Shown: piece by piece, positions 33,326 to 42,532 of the stretch | Layout of the letters: each line of letters opens with the position of its first letter | Numbering within the stretch: the first letter of the stretch is position 1 | DNA from: Pseudomonas frederiksbergensis | GTDB taxonomy: Bacteria; Pseudomonadota; Gammaproteobacteria; Pseudomonadales; Pseudomonadaceae | DNA length: 51,941 bases | Assembly: GCF_003732665.1 (NCBI RefSeq) | Contig: NZ_MOBP01000021.1 | Location: 1 to 51,941 of the forward strand | Direction of reading: 5' to 3' | Translations under genes and position numbers: made by a program | The notes under the pieces: generated by a model | Databases searched by the model: none | Told to the model about the DNA's origin: nothing | What the model saw: the letters and a program-made list of their open reading frames with translations, nothing else

Positions 33326-33565
33326 ATGTGGCTTAACGAGTTCGAACAGGAACTTCGGCGCGACCTGCAGAGCGTGGAGTCGAATCTGCGGTGGTCGGCG
33401 GTAGAACTTTTGCGCCTGGCGGAGCAGTTTCGCCAGGCCGGCAATGAAGTGGATGCCCAGGTAGCCCTAAGGCTGCGCGAGGTGCTCCAGGGGGACGAAG
33501 AACGGCTGAAAACCTACGCCGAGGAAGTGAAGGCGCGGCACATTAGCCGAACGAAAGTTCACTAA
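33326..33565 (+). CDS. Small helical hypothetical protein
   Basis: This 79-residue protein (MWLNEFEQELRRDLQSVES and so on) is predicted all-helical and rich in Glu, Arg and Leu. It starts with an AAGGAGATC ribosome binding site. It precedes the osmE-like gene by 12 bp and may share its transcript. I do not recognise its family. Confidence 0.7.
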   Translation: MWLNEFEQELRRDLQSVESNLRWSAVELLRLAEQFRQAGNEVDAQVALRLREVLQGDEERLKTYAEEVKARHISRTKVH

Positions 33566-33577
33566 CGGACCACTGTC

Positions 33578-33934
33578 ATGAACAAGCCTGTGTTCGCAGT
33601 GCTCGCCGTGCTGGCGGCGGCGGGCGGTTGCAGCTCGGAATCAAGCCTCTATCGTAACCAGCCGCTCGTCGCCAAAGTCGAGAACGGCATGACCAGGGAT
33701 CAAGTCGAGCAGATTGGCGGAAAACCGCTCGCCACCAGCGATCGCACGGTGGAACCCGGTAGCTGTTATGACTACAACTTGTCACAGGCTGGCCATCAGC
33801 AACGCTACAACGTCAGTTTTGATGGTAGAGGCAAGGTCGATCACACCAGTTTCATGAGCTGCGCGGAGTGGAGCAACGTCCAGCAAAAAGCCAGGGAGCC
33901 GTCCCATTCTTCCAGCGGCGGAGGCGGCTACTAA
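33578..33934 (+). CDS. osmE: OsmE-like lipoprotein
   Basis: This 118-residue lipoprotein has lipobox AAGGCSS and matches the SmpA/OmlA-type OsmE pattern: VENGMTRDQVEQIGGKP, GSCYDYNL and VSFDGRGKVDHTSFMSCAEW. OsmE is induced by osmotic stress in enteric bacteria; the function at the membrane is not settled. The C-terminus adds a Ser/Gly tail. An alternative is another SmpA/OmlA-like lipoprotein. Confidence 0.75.
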   Translation: MNKPVFAVLAVLAAAGGCSSESSLYRNQPLVAKVENGMTRDQVEQIGGKPLATSDRTVEPGSCYDYNLSQAGHQQRYNVSFDGRGKVDHTSFMSCAEWSNVQQKAREPSHSSSGGGGY

Positions 33935-33945
33935 GCGGATCGCCA

Positions 33946-33973
33946 ATAAAAAGCCCCGGCACAGGCCGGGGCT
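33946..33973 (-). terminator. Rho-independent terminator (minus strand)
   Basis: AGCCCCGGC/GCCGGGGCT stem with a TTTTTATT tail on the minus strand, for the small gene ending at 33990. Confidence 0.8.
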
Positions 33974-33989
33974 CATCTCGCTCGAAGCG

Positions 33990-34181
33990 CTATTGGTCAG
34001 TTTTTGGCCGACTCGACCGCGCCTTATACGCCGGTAAAGACGCCGCAAACGCCAGTGCCTCCTCGCGGCTGCCAAATGCACCCAGGCGATCACCTTTGGT
34101 GCACACCCGCCATGGGCCGTGGTTCACGCTGAGAACGTCGTAACCGTTCATGTGCATTCTGGTCAGCATCTCAATGCTCAT
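33990..34181 (-). CDS. Small hypothetical protein
   Basis: The 63-residue product (MSIEMLTRMHMNGYDVL to SSRPKTDQ) has no signal or membrane segment. AAAAGGAGG lies before the start at 34181, which makes that start preferable to an in-frame ATG at 34211. A GDRLGAFGSREEALAFAASL helix-forming stretch is visible. No function can be assigned. Confidence 0.65.
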   Translation of the reverse strand: MSIEMLTRMHMNGYDVLSVNHGPWRVCTKGDRLGAFGSREEALAFAASLPAYKARSSRPKTDQ

Positions 34182-34393
34182 AGTCACCTCCTTTTCGGCA
34201 GTGATAATCAAAGATCGACCCGCCTACCTTACACCCGCCCCTTGCCCGGGTGCCGACCAGACGTCGCGACACCCGGTGGCACTTTCGGCCCGCTCGACAA
34301 CTCCAACCCCTTGAACCTCCCGAAACACGGGGCCTCGGCCTGAATATTGCATTTTAATGACTGTTTTATGACAAGCGAGCAATCAGGTAACAC

Positions 34394-34756
34394 ATGAAAG
34401 TACGCGCCACCGTGATTTGCGAACAAGACCGACACGTCCTCCTGGTGCGCAAGCCCAGGTGTCGCTGGACATTGCCTGGCGGAAAGGTCGAGCCCGGGGA
34501 AAGCAAACTGGACGCGGCCGTGCGCGAACTGGCGGAGGAAACCGGGCTCGGGGTCGACGGCATGCTGTATTTGATGGAGCTGGTCTCAGGCGACACTCGG
34601 CACCACGTTTACGAAGCGTCAGTGGTGAATCTGCACCAGGTGCAGCCGCTGAATGAGATTACCGACTGCATGTGGCATCCCCTGGATGCCATTCACAACC
34701 TGAACATCAGCGATGCGACGTTGCGGATCGTCAGGGCGTTTCAGCGGCGGTTGTGA
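34394..34756 (+). CDS. Nudix hydrolase
   Basis: This 120-residue protein has the Nudix box at residues 30-52 (GKVEPGESKLDA, then VRELAEETGL), including the Mg-binding REXXEE motif. It hydrolyses a nucleoside diphosphate linked to another group; the small size resembles MutT-like housekeeping enzymes, but the substrate is unclear. Confidence 0.9.
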   Translation: MKVRATVICEQDRHVLLVRKPRCRWTLPGGKVEPGESKLDAAVRELAEETGLGVDGMLYLMELVSGDTRHHVYEASVVNLHQVQPLNEITDCMWHPLDAIHNLNISDATLRIVRAFQRRL

Positions 34757-34791
34757 GTCTGCCCGCTAAAACCTGAGCACTACAAATCCCC

Positions 34792-34881
34792 TGTGGGAGC
34801 GAGCTTGCTCGCGGTAGCGGCCTGCCAGTCAGTACAGATGTTGAATGTCAGACAGCTATCGCGAGCAAGCTCGCTCCCACA
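34792..34881. repeat. REPIN
   Basis: Inverted REP pair with GTGGGAGCGAGCTTGCTCGCG arms, between the Nudix and DUF1652 genes. Confidence 0.9.
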
Positions 34882-34909
34882 GGGTCGGTGTTTGTCAGGG
34901 CTATTTGAG

Positions 34910-35152
34910 TCACCCGGCAAACGCCCGTCTCCCCGCACGCATTTCAGTGCGAAGTTCACCAATCAGGTTGGACACATCCCGCACGCTGGTCAGCAGCGCC
35001 GGCGAAACCCCGGTGATCAATAGATCAATGCGCCCGGTCTCCCGTTCATAGACCTTGATCCGTAGCGTGCCGTCAGGGTTTTCCGTGCAATCACACGAAA
35101 GCGGACCAAAACCGGACTCGACAATACGGCGCAGTTCTTGAACGGGGACCAT
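34910..35152 (-). CDS. DUF1652-family protein
   Basis: This 80-residue protein resembles the small Pseudomonas family DUF1652: ELRRIVESGFGPLSCDC, then DGTLRIKVYERETGRIDLLITGV. Start at 35152 is chosen because GGAGG lies 8 nt before it; the upstream ATG at 35167 lacks this. The function is unknown. Confidence 0.72.
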   Translation of the reverse strand: MVPVQELRRIVESGFGPLSCDCTENPDGTLRIKVYERETGRIDLLITGVSPALLTSVRDVSNLIGELRTEMRAGRRAFAG

Positions 35153-35271
35153 GACGGAGGCCTCCATGGCGATTGATCGGATTCGACCCGATCAGCATAG
35201 ATGCGCTTTCGCCCGATTGCGTGGGCAAACACCCACAATTAATGCGATCCGCTTATCACTTTGCTGAACAA

Positions 35272-36171
35272 TCAGTGGGAATCCCCATCCCAGAGCCAAT
35301 TCCAGATCCCCGGCAATTGCACCGGTTCCGCACTTTCCGTGACGGTGCGGGCCATGGCCGCTTGCAGCAGTTGCCCCTGATCGTCGTAAAACGGCTTCGG
35401 CGCGGTGGTCACGCCGGTGGCCTTGGCGCTGTCGAGCAGGATTTGCAGGTATTCGCGGGTATGCCGGGCGGTGTAGCGATTGAGGTCATGGAAGGTCACC
35501 ACCACCGGAATAACCCCGTCCACCGTGGGCAACTCGCCGCTGGCGATGCGCTCGCGCACCTCCGACATCTGCCGCAGCATGTTCGCCCGCCGCCGAGGGC
35601 TGGCGTTGAAGCCCCAGATCTTGCCGTCATTGGCGCTCAGGTCGGTCAGCAGCACGTGCATGCCGTGGCGTTGATAGGCGGCGAAGGTGCGTTTGTCGTA
35701 GTTCCAGAACGGCGGACGCACCAGGCTCGGCGGCGTGCCGGTGATCGCGGCGATGTCGGTGCTGCCTTTGCTCAGGGACTGTTCCAGGTCTTGCGGGCTG
35801 AGTAAACGATGATTGGTGTGGAAATGGGTGGCGGTGTGAAAACCGAGGATCTGCCCGTCGGCATGTTCGCGCTGCATGACCCGTCGGCCGATGTCGCTGT
35901 CCCCGGCCCGTGACGCGCCGGTCTGGACGAAGAACACCGCTTTGAGGTTCGGCTGCACATCGTTTTGCGCGAGACTGTCGAGCACAGTGTCGGTCGGGTT
36001 CCAGAAACTGGAGGCGCTGGGGCCATCGTCGAAGGTCAGCAGGAAACGGACCGGCGCCTGCGCTTGCAAGCGTTGCTGCGTCTGCGGCGTCATGTCGATG
36101 GGCGCCGCAATGCAGCCCGCCAGCCCGAGGGCCAGGGCCAGCGTCGATAGAACCTTGAACAGTTGCGTCAT
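35272..36171 (-). CDS. Polysaccharide deacetylase lipoprotein
   Basis: This 299-residue protein has lipobox GLAGC and the NodB fold: TFDDGPS (residues 46-52, metal ligand Asp49), HTATH (metal ligands His112 and His116), and RPPFWNYD. These are the residues of metal-dependent deacetylation of N-acetylated polymers. A membrane-anchored periplasmic deacetylase of peptidoglycan or exopolysaccharide is likely; the substrate is unknown. Confidence 0.87.
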   Translation of the reverse strand: MTQLFKVLSTLALALGLAGCIAAPIDMTPQTQQRLQAQAPVRFLLTFDDGPSASSFWNPTDTVLDSLAQNDVQPNLKAVFFVQTGASRAGDSDIGRRVMQREHADGQILGFHTATHFHTNHRLLSPQDLEQSLSKGSTDIAAITGTPPSLVRPPFWNYDKRTFAAYQRHGMHVLLTDLSANDGKIWGFNASPRRRANMLRQMSEVRERIASGELPTVDGVIPVVVTFHDLNRYTARHTREYLQILLDSAKATGVTTAPKPFYDDQGQLLQAAMARTVTESAEPVQLPGIWNWLWDGDSH

Positions 36172-36323
36172 GTTTTGCCTTAAGCCAGACCCTTGCGGTC
36201 ATCACGTTAATGGCAAAAACCCCTCGCCCGGTGATCCTCCACTCGGCCCGCATCGCCTGTAGCGGCGGGCGCAAGTTGGATAGGGTTACACAGTTTTGGT
36301 TCACGTGCCGCTCTATCCTGTGC

Positions 36324-36632
36324 TCAAAGCTCCAGATCGAGCAACGCGGCGCCCAATGCCTTGCCGTGGGCGTCAAGGGCCAGGGACCGGGTGACGCCAC
36401 CGCGCAGAATGCCGGGCAGGACAAAATTCAGCGCATGGACGTTGGGCAATTCGTAGCGACGCAACGGCGGGCCTTGGGGCTCCAGCAACTCGGCGAAATG
36501 CGCAGTGACCCGCTCCACCGTCAACCATTCACACAAACGCGGGTAGTCTTCGGGGCGATAGGCAATCACCGAGATATTGGAGGTATCACCCTTGTCGCCC
36601 GTTCGGGAATGCGCCAGTTCACGCAGTTTCAT
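36324..36632 (-). CDS. AtuA-associated small protein
   Basis: This 102-residue protein resembles the C-terminal domain that follows AtuA in some fusion proteins: LRELAHSRTGDKGDTSNISVI and NVHALNFVLPGILRGGVTRSL. It overlaps the AtuA-family gene by ATGA and probably forms a complex with it. The biochemical role is not established. Confidence 0.75.
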   Translation of the reverse strand: MKLRELAHSRTGDKGDTSNISVIAYRPEDYPRLCEWLTVERVTAHFAELLEPQGPPLRRYELPNVHALNFVLPGILRGGVTRSLALDAHGKALGAALLDLEL

Positions 36633-37993
36633 GCCAAATCCTCCGAATGAATCTGTACCGTAACGGCGTCTCGCGGCAGGAACAGCGAAGCCACCGCCAC
36701 CACTTGGCGCACCGATTTACTCGCCCCGCCACCGCCATAAGGGCCGTTGGTGTAAAGGGTTTCCACTTCATTGCCGATGCGCACGGCCTCGCCACGCTCG
36801 GCGCAACGGGCCGCCACCCGCAGGCGCACTTCCCAGGGTTCGCAGTCCGCTCGTGAACCCAATTCATGACCGTGCAAGGCATCGACGCCGATCAGTTCAG
36901 CGCGGATGTCTTCAAACACCACGCCGGTCAGTTTCAAGCGTTCCAGCACCACTTCGCGGGCCAGTCGCCCCCGAGCCAGTGCGCCCGGCCCGCCATAGGA
37001 GATCTGGCCCTCGCCGATCCAGCCATCGAGATAACCCACCGACACCTTCAGGGATGAGGGTCGCGCCCGACCATCGGCGCCGTCGGCCAGCACCTGATCC
37101 GGCCCTTGAACGCTGAACGCCACCCCGGAAAAATCCGCGCTGACATCCGGCGTCAGATACGCCGCCGGGTCATGCACTTCGTAGATCATCTGCTCGGTGC
37201 AGGTCGCGGTATCGATACGCCCGCCGGACCCGGCCACCTTGCTGATCACCGCGCGCCCCGTCGCATCCACCTCGGCCAGGGGGAAGCCCAGGCGCGCCAG
37301 GTCCGGCACATCCTTGAATCCCGGATCGGCAAAATAGCCGCCGCTGATCTGCCCGGCACATTCCAGCAGATGCCCGACCAAGGTGCCGCGCCCCAGCAAC
37401 GACCAATCGTCCGCCGCCCAGTCGAATTCGAACATCTGCGGGGCGAGGAACAGTGAAGGGTCCGCCACGCGACCGGTGATTACCACATCGGCATCGGCGC
37501 GCAATGCCTCGATAATGCCGTCCACGCCCAGATAAGCATTGGCCGAAATCAGACGCTCGCCCAGGGACGCCAAGGTCTTGCCGTTATCCAGGGTCTGCGC
37601 CGGATCCTGCAACAGTGTCGCCAGCACATCGTCACCGCTCAGCGCGATCACTTTCAGTCCCGACAACCCCAATTCCCCGGCAATGCGCCGCACTTCCCGG
37701 GCCGCCGCCAAAGGGTTGGCCGCCCCCATATTGGTGATCACCCGCAAGCGGCGACGCTGACCATCCGCACCCCGCCCGACAAAGGGCAACACCCGGCGCA
37801 TACGCTCGCCCAGCAAGGGGTCGAAGCCTGCTTGCGGATCGAGCAGCCGCGCCTGTTGCGCCAGGGCGATGGTGCGTTCGGCCAGGCATTCGAACACCAG
37901 ATAATCGAGGTCGCCGTGCTCGGCCAGTTCGATGGCCGGTTCGATGCGGTCACCGGAGTAACCGGCGCCGGAACCGATGCGTAAGGTTTTCAT
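36629..37993 (-). CDS. AtuA-family (DUF1446) protein
   Basis: This 454-residue protein belongs to the family of AtuA, named after acyclic terpene utilisation: MKTLRIGSGAGYSGDRIEPA, the VITNMGAANPLAAAREV stretch and a C-terminal GGGGAS. The gene starts directly after the transporter stop (TGAATG). With the CitMHS transporter, LysR regulator and small partner it looks like a catabolic operon for an organic acid. AtuA catalysis is not well defined. Confidence 0.82.
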   Translation of the reverse strand: MKTLRIGSGAGYSGDRIEPAIELAEHGDLDYLVFECLAERTIALAQQARLLDPQAGFDPLLGERMRRVLPFVGRGADGQRRRLRVITNMGAANPLAAAREVRRIAGELGLSGLKVIALSGDDVLATLLQDPAQTLDNGKTLASLGERLISANAYLGVDGIIEALRADADVVITGRVADPSLFLAPQMFEFDWAADDWSLLGRGTLVGHLLECAGQISGGYFADPGFKDVPDLARLGFPLAEVDATGRAVISKVAGSGGRIDTATCTEQMIYEVHDPAAYLTPDVSADFSGVAFSVQGPDQVLADGADGRARPSSLKVSVGYLDGWIGEGQISYGGPGALARGRLAREVVLERLKLTGVVFEDIRAELIGVDALHGHELGSRADCEPWEVRLRVAARCAERGEAVRIGNEVETLYTNGPYGGGGASKSVRQVVAVASLFLPRDAVTVQIHSEDLA

Positions 37994-39286
37994 TCAGAAC
38001 ACTCCAAAGAGCAGCGCGGTCAGGGTCATCAGCACCGAGGCCGCGAACAGAAACGGGATGGTGAAGCGCTGGTGATCCGCCAGTTCGATCTTGCACAGGC
38101 CCACCAAAAGGAACGTCGCCGGGGTCAACGGGCTGACCGGGAACCCGGTGGTGTGCACACCCAGCAGCGAGGCCTGGGCCACTTGCAACGGATCGACACC
38201 GAGGGCGCGGCCGACTTCGGCCACCACCGGCATGATCCCGAAATAAAAGGAATCGGGATCGAACAGCAGACTCAAGGGCATCGAGATAAAACCCACCACC
38301 ATCGGAATCAATTTGCCGTGCCCGGCGGGAATCTGCGCCACCGCGACCTCGGCCATGGCCTTGAGCATGCCGCTGCCCTGCATGATCCCGGTGAACACCC
38401 CGGCAGCGAGCAGAATGCTGGCCATGGTTAGCGCGGTTTTCGCATGGGCGTCGATCCGCGCCCGTTGCGCATCAACGTTGGGATAGTTGATGCACAGGGC
38501 CAACACGGTGCCGAGCATGAACATCACCACCGGGTCGACCACCCCGGCAATCATCACGCCCATCACCACCACCGTCAGCACCAGGTTGAGCCAGAACAAA
38601 CGCGGCTTGCGCAGGGCGACCTCGGCCTCGGTCAACACCCGTTGCGGCATCACGTCCACCACGGCACCGGCCCCCAGGCCCAGGCGTTTTTCTTCACGAC
38701 GACCGAGGAACCAGGCGCAGGTGAAGACGAAAATCAGGCCGACGATTTGCACCGGAATCAATGGCTGGAACAGGTCAGCCACCGGCACATGCAACGCCGC
38801 CGAAGAGCGCAGCACCGGCCCGGTCCAGGGCAGAAAATTGACCCCGGCGGCCATGGCGGTGACGCAGGCGAGAATGCGTTTATCCATGCCCAGGCGTGTG
38901 TACAGCGGCAGCATGGCCGGGATCGTCACGAGAAACGTCACCGCCCCGGAACCGTCCAGGTGCACCAGCAACGCCAGCAGCGCGGTGCCCATGACGATGC
39001 GCGTCGGACGGGTGCCGACGCGTTTGAGGATGCGGTCAATGATCGGGTCGAGCATGCCGGCGTCGGTCATCACGCCGAAGAACAGAATCGCGAACACAAA
39101 CATCCCGACCACCGGGGCGACGTTCTTGATACCGGTAATGATGAAGGCGCTGGTTTGCAGGCCGAAACCGCCGAGCAGCGCGGCGATGATCGGCAAGGCG
39201 ATCAGCGCCACCAGGGGCGACAGGCGTTTGCTCATCACCGCGACGAGCAAACAGAGAATGGTGATGACACCGAGTGTGGCAAGCAT
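37994..39286 (-). CDS. CitMHS-family citrate/organic-acid transporter
   Basis: This 430-residue inner-membrane protein has about 11-12 hydrophobic segments. The start at 39286 gives the family's usual length; an upstream ATG at 39349 adds 21 residues without a transmembrane feature. Sequences such as VHLDGSGAVTFLVTIPAM and LFDPDSFYFGIMPVV fit metal-citrate:H+ symporters. It is the first gene of the operon with AtuA and is divergent from a LysR gene. Confidence 0.85.
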   Translation of the reverse strand: MLATLGVITILCLLVAVMSKRLSPLVALIALPIIAALLGGFGLQTSAFIITGIKNVAPVVGMFVFAILFFGVMTDAGMLDPIIDRILKRVGTRPTRIVMGTALLALLVHLDGSGAVTFLVTIPAMLPLYTRLGMDKRILACVTAMAAGVNFLPWTGPVLRSSAALHVPVADLFQPLIPVQIVGLIFVFTCAWFLGRREEKRLGLGAGAVVDVMPQRVLTEAEVALRKPRLFWLNLVLTVVVMGVMIAGVVDPVVMFMLGTVLALCINYPNVDAQRARIDAHAKTALTMASILLAAGVFTGIMQGSGMLKAMAEVAVAQIPAGHGKLIPMVVGFISMPLSLLFDPDSFYFGIMPVVAEVGRALGVDPLQVAQASLLGVHTTGFPVSPLTPATFLLVGLCKIELADHQRFTIPFLFAASVLMTLTALLFGVF

Positions 39287-39417
39287 GGGCAGGTCCTGTT
39301 CGGCATTTGCGCTCGCGGCGGCGATGAAATGCGCTGTTGTTGTTTTCACCGAGTATTGGAATTGCGGGTAATCTTTGTAAATTGAAATGTTCGGCGGCCT
39401 GCATTCGGAAAAACAAA

Positions 39418-40320
39418 ATGAAGAACTCGATCCAGCATATCCGCGCCTTCCTCGTCGTGGCGCAAACCGGCAACTTCGCCAAGGCGGCGGTGGCGCTCAA
39501 CCTGTCGCCCTCAGCCCTGACCGTGCAGATTCAACAACTGGAAGACTGGCTCGGCGTCGCCCTGCTCGAACGCAGCCCTCGGCATGTGGCCCTGACCAGC
39601 GCCGGCCACAGTGCGCTGTTGCCCATGGAGAAATTGCTGCTGGACCTGGACAACATCGTGAGCGCCTCCCGGGATTTGGCTGCGCTACGCCGGGGCGTGG
39701 TCACCATCGCCGCCCTGCCCTCACTGTGCGCCGCCGCCCTGCCGCCAGTGCTGAAACAGTTTCGCGAGCAATTTCCGGGGGTCGAAGTGCGGCTGCGGGA
39801 TGTGGTGGCGCAACGGATCGATACGCTGGTGCGCGATGGCGAGGTGGACTTTGGCCTGGGCGTGCGGGCGCGGATGAGCCATGGGCTGGAGTTTCAAACG
39901 GTGCTGGAGGATCGGCTGTGCCTGTTCATCCCCGCCGATCATCCATTGGCTGGGCGACGCGCCGTCAAACTGAGCGACCTGACCACGCAGCCGATGATCC
40001 TGACCGGGCGCGACAGCAGTGTGCGGGAGTTGGTGGAGCAACTGTTCGCCGACGCACAGTTGCCGTTGTCGCCGGGGCTGGAGGCCAATTACATGTCGAC
40101 GGTGCTGGCCCTGGTGCGTCAGGGACTGGGCGTGAGCCTGCTGCCGGAATCAGCCGATGATGGCCGCGATGATCTGGTCAAAGTGCCGGTGGACCATCCC
40201 GGCGTTACCCGGCAGATCGGCCTGATCACCCGCACCGGCCAGGCCATGGCCCCGGCAGCACAGCGCTTTATCGACATGCTGCAAGGTAATGCCTTACTCG
40301 GCCAACGCCTTCTGGAATGA
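39418..40320 (+). CDS. LysR-family regulator
   Basis: This 300-residue regulator has helix-turn-helix GNFAKAAVALNLSPSALTVQ (18-37) and a standard effector domain. The start at 39418 (MKNSIQHIRAF) is the family-typical beginning. It is divergent from the CitMHS-AtuA operon and presumably controls it. Its last 27 bp overlap the end of the convergent binding-protein gene. Confidence 0.9.
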   Translation: MKNSIQHIRAFLVVAQTGNFAKAAVALNLSPSALTVQIQQLEDWLGVALLERSPRHVALTSAGHSALLPMEKLLLDLDNIVSASRDLAALRRGVVTIAALPSLCAAALPPVLKQFREQFPGVEVRLRDVVAQRIDTLVRDGEVDFGLGVRARMSHGLEFQTVLEDRLCLFIPADHPLAGRRAVKLSDLTTQPMILTGRDSSVRELVEQLFADAQLPLSPGLEANYMSTVLALVRQGLGVSLLPESADDGRDDLVKVPVDHPGVTRQIGLITRTGQAMAPAAQRFIDMLQGNALLGQRLLE

Positions 40321-41241
40321 GTTGTCGATGATCGGCGCGGTGGCCAAGGCTGTCGGCAGGGCCTTGACCTTGAACAGGAAGTCCGCAGTGCTCTGCAAAT
40401 CCGTTGCCGCTTGCTGATCGACCGGGCCGACGGTCATGTGGGCCTGGCGCAACCAGTGACGGGAGACGTCCTGGTCAAGATTGGCTTTCTTCGCCCACAG
40501 GTCGGCGTATTCGTCGGTGTGGTTATCAACCCAGGCCCGGGCCTTTTTCAGGCGTGCGAGGAAGTCGGCGATGGCTTCGCGCTTGCTGTCGATCGACGGC
40601 GTTGAAGCGGCGATGGCGCTGAGGCCGGGCATCAGGTTCTTGGCGGTAAGGATCGGACGGGCGCCGGAGAACAGAATCTGTTGCGAGATGTACGGTTCCC
40701 ACACCGGGAACGCGTCGATGCTGCCCTGGGGCAATGCCGCCGCCGCGTCGATGGGCATCAACTTGATGAAGTCGACGTAATTCTCCGGCAGGTTGGCGCT
40801 CTCCAGAGCGCGCAAGGTCAATTGCTGGCTCCAGGCGCCGGGCCAATAAGCGACTTTCTTGCCCTTGAGGTCGGCGATGGTCTTGACCGGCGAGTCCTTG
40901 GGCACCAACAAAGCGATGGTGTCCGGGTTCTGCCGCGATACGCCGATCAGCTTCACCGGCGCCTGTTTCGCGGCGAGGAACAGAAAGCCTGAGTCGCCGA
41001 GAAAACCCAGGTCCAGCGCCCCGGTGTTCAGCGCTTCCGCCAAAGGCGCGGCGGCCTGGAAGTGTTTCCAGTCGACGGTGTAAGGCGCGCCTTCCAACAC
41101 CCCCGAAGCCTCTACCGAGGCGCGAACGTTGTAGTAATTCTGATCGCCCACGTGCAGGACGACCGGCTCGGCGGCGTAGGCAAAAGGCGTGGCGAAGAGC
41201 GCGCAGGTCAATAGACTGCTCAGGAATCGGGACGGGTTCAT
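40294..41241 (-). CDS. SsuA-type periplasmic substrate-binding protein (orphan)
   Basis: This 315-residue protein has a Sec signal (TCALFATPFAYAAE) and the SsuA-type pattern: NTGALDLGFLGDSG, DSPVKTIADLKGKKV and GSIDAFPVWEPY. No permease lies beside it on this strand. It is divergent from the binding protein-permease-ATPase operon, and copy E of the 25-bp site precedes it. It probably shares that transporter or the one at 1031-3660. Confidence 0.87.
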   Translation of the reverse strand: MNPSRFLSSLLTCALFATPFAYAAEPVVLHVGDQNYYNVRASVEASGVLEGAPYTVDWKHFQAAAPLAEALNTGALDLGFLGDSGFLFLAAKQAPVKLIGVSRQNPDTIALLVPKDSPVKTIADLKGKKVAYWPGAWSQQLTLRALESANLPENYVDFIKLMPIDAAAALPQGSIDAFPVWEPYISQQILFSGARPILTAKNLMPGLSAIAASTPSIDSKREAIADFLARLKKARAWVDNHTDEYADLWAKKANLDQDVSRHWLRQAHMTVGPVDQQAATDLQSTADFLFKVKALPTALATAPIIDNSFQKALAE

Positions 41242-41298
41242 CGGAGGCTCCGGGGGTTTTGTTCCGATAGACCATAACGCTCTTATTGCAGGCTTTTT

Positions 41299-41323
41299 AA
41301 ATTCGATTTATGCATAAGCTAAT
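41299..41323 (-). promoter_or_regulatory. 25-bp repeated regulatory site, copy E (orphan binding protein)
   Basis: On the minus strand the site begins ATTAGCTTATGCATAAA and ends CGAATTT, 57 nt before the start codon at 41241. The 296-bp divergent region 41242-41537 holds no gene. A weaker AT-rich plus-strand match lies near 41490-41513, too close to the 41538 start to be convincing. Confidence 0.6.
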
Positions 41324-41537
41324 GACCGGTGACAGTCAGTGTTGGCCCAGCAACAACGGCGCAACAGACTGTTTCGCTGGCGACAGCGCTTCATCCCTCC
41401 AAACCGCGCAAAGCCCCGAAAAACCGCATAGTCGGCAACATGGCACAGAGCCTGCAATATTCCTTTTATGCAGGAAGCATTCATTACAACCATTAATCAG
41501 AACATAAGAATCCCGTTGCCTTGCCGGAGTTGCATCC

Positions 41538-42518
41538 ATGAGTTCCCTCTTCCGCTTCCCAAAAGCCAGGCACCTGATCAGCGCCGTCGCCATCGCCCTG
41601 AGCCTGCAACCCCTGGCCCAGGCCGCTGAAACCACCCCGGCCGAAGTGCATCTGGATTACGCCTATTACTCGCCGGTGAGCCTGGTACTCAAGCACTTCG
41701 GCTTTCTCGAAAAAGCCCTGCCTCAGACCAAAGTCGGCTGGGTGTTGAGCCAGGGCAGTAACCGTTCGCTGGAATACCTGAACAGTGGCGGCGTCGATTT
41801 CGCTTCGTCCGCCAGCCTCGCGGCGGTGTTGAGCCGGGCCAATGGCAGCCCGATCAAGTCGGTGTACGTCTACAGCCGCGCCGAATGGACCGCGTTGGTG
41901 GTGCGCAAGGATTCGCCCTACAAGACCGTGGCCGATCTGAAAGGCAAAAAGATCGCCGCCACCAAAGGCACCGACCCTTACCTGTTCACCCTGCGCAGCC
42001 TGCAACAGGCCGGGCTGAGCAAGGACGATGTGGAACTGGTGCACTTGCAGCACCCGGACGGTCGCACCGCGCTGGAAAAAGGTGACGTCGACGCTTGGGC
42101 CGGGCTCGATCCGCACATGGCCGCGAGCCAGGTTCAGGCTGGCTCGCGATTGCTGTATCGCAACACTAATTTCAACAGCTACGGCGTGGTCAGCGTCACC
42201 GACAGTTACGCCAAGGAACACCCGAAAACCATCGAAACCGTGCTCAACGCCTATGAACAGGCGCGGGACTGGGCAGTGAAAAACCCGCAGGAACTGGCGC
42301 AATTGCTCGCCACGGAATCGGGCCTGCCGCTGGAAGTGGCGAAGTTGCAACTGTCGCGTACTGACTTGAGCAGCCCGCAATTGACGGCCAAGGATGTGCT
42401 GGCGTCCAAGGCTGCGGCGCCGATTCTGGTGTCTGAGGAGTTGGTGCGCAAAGGGGTTAACGTCGACCAGGTTATTGATCAATTGATCGACACGAAGGAA
42501 ACCGTGGCCCGTCAATAA
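41538..42518 (+). CDS. Aliphatic sulfonate ABC transporter substrate-binding protein
   Basis: This 326-residue protein has a Sec signal ending LAQAAE (about residue 30). SsuA landmarks are the YYSPVSLVLKHFGFLE start, the NSGGVDFASSAS stretch, DSPYKTVADLKGKKIA and GDVDAWAGLDPHMA. It is the first gene of the binding protein-permease-ATPase operon; CGGAG lies before the ATG. A REPIN lies between it and the permease gene. Confidence 0.9.
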   Translation: MSSLFRFPKARHLISAVAIALSLQPLAQAAETTPAEVHLDYAYYSPVSLVLKHFGFLEKALPQTKVGWVLSQGSNRSLEYLNSGGVDFASSASLAAVLSRANGSPIKSVYVYSRAEWTALVVRKDSPYKTVADLKGKKIAATKGTDPYLFTLRSLQQAGLSKDDVELVHLQHPDGRTALEKGDVDAWAGLDPHMAASQVQAGSRLLYRNTNFNSYGVVSVTDSYAKEHPKTIETVLNAYEQARDWAVKNPQELAQLLATESGLPLEVAKLQLSRTDLSSPQLTAKDVLASKAAAPILVSEELVRKGVNVDQVIDQLIDTKETVARQ

Positions 42519-42532
42519 AGCACGCAGCCCTC

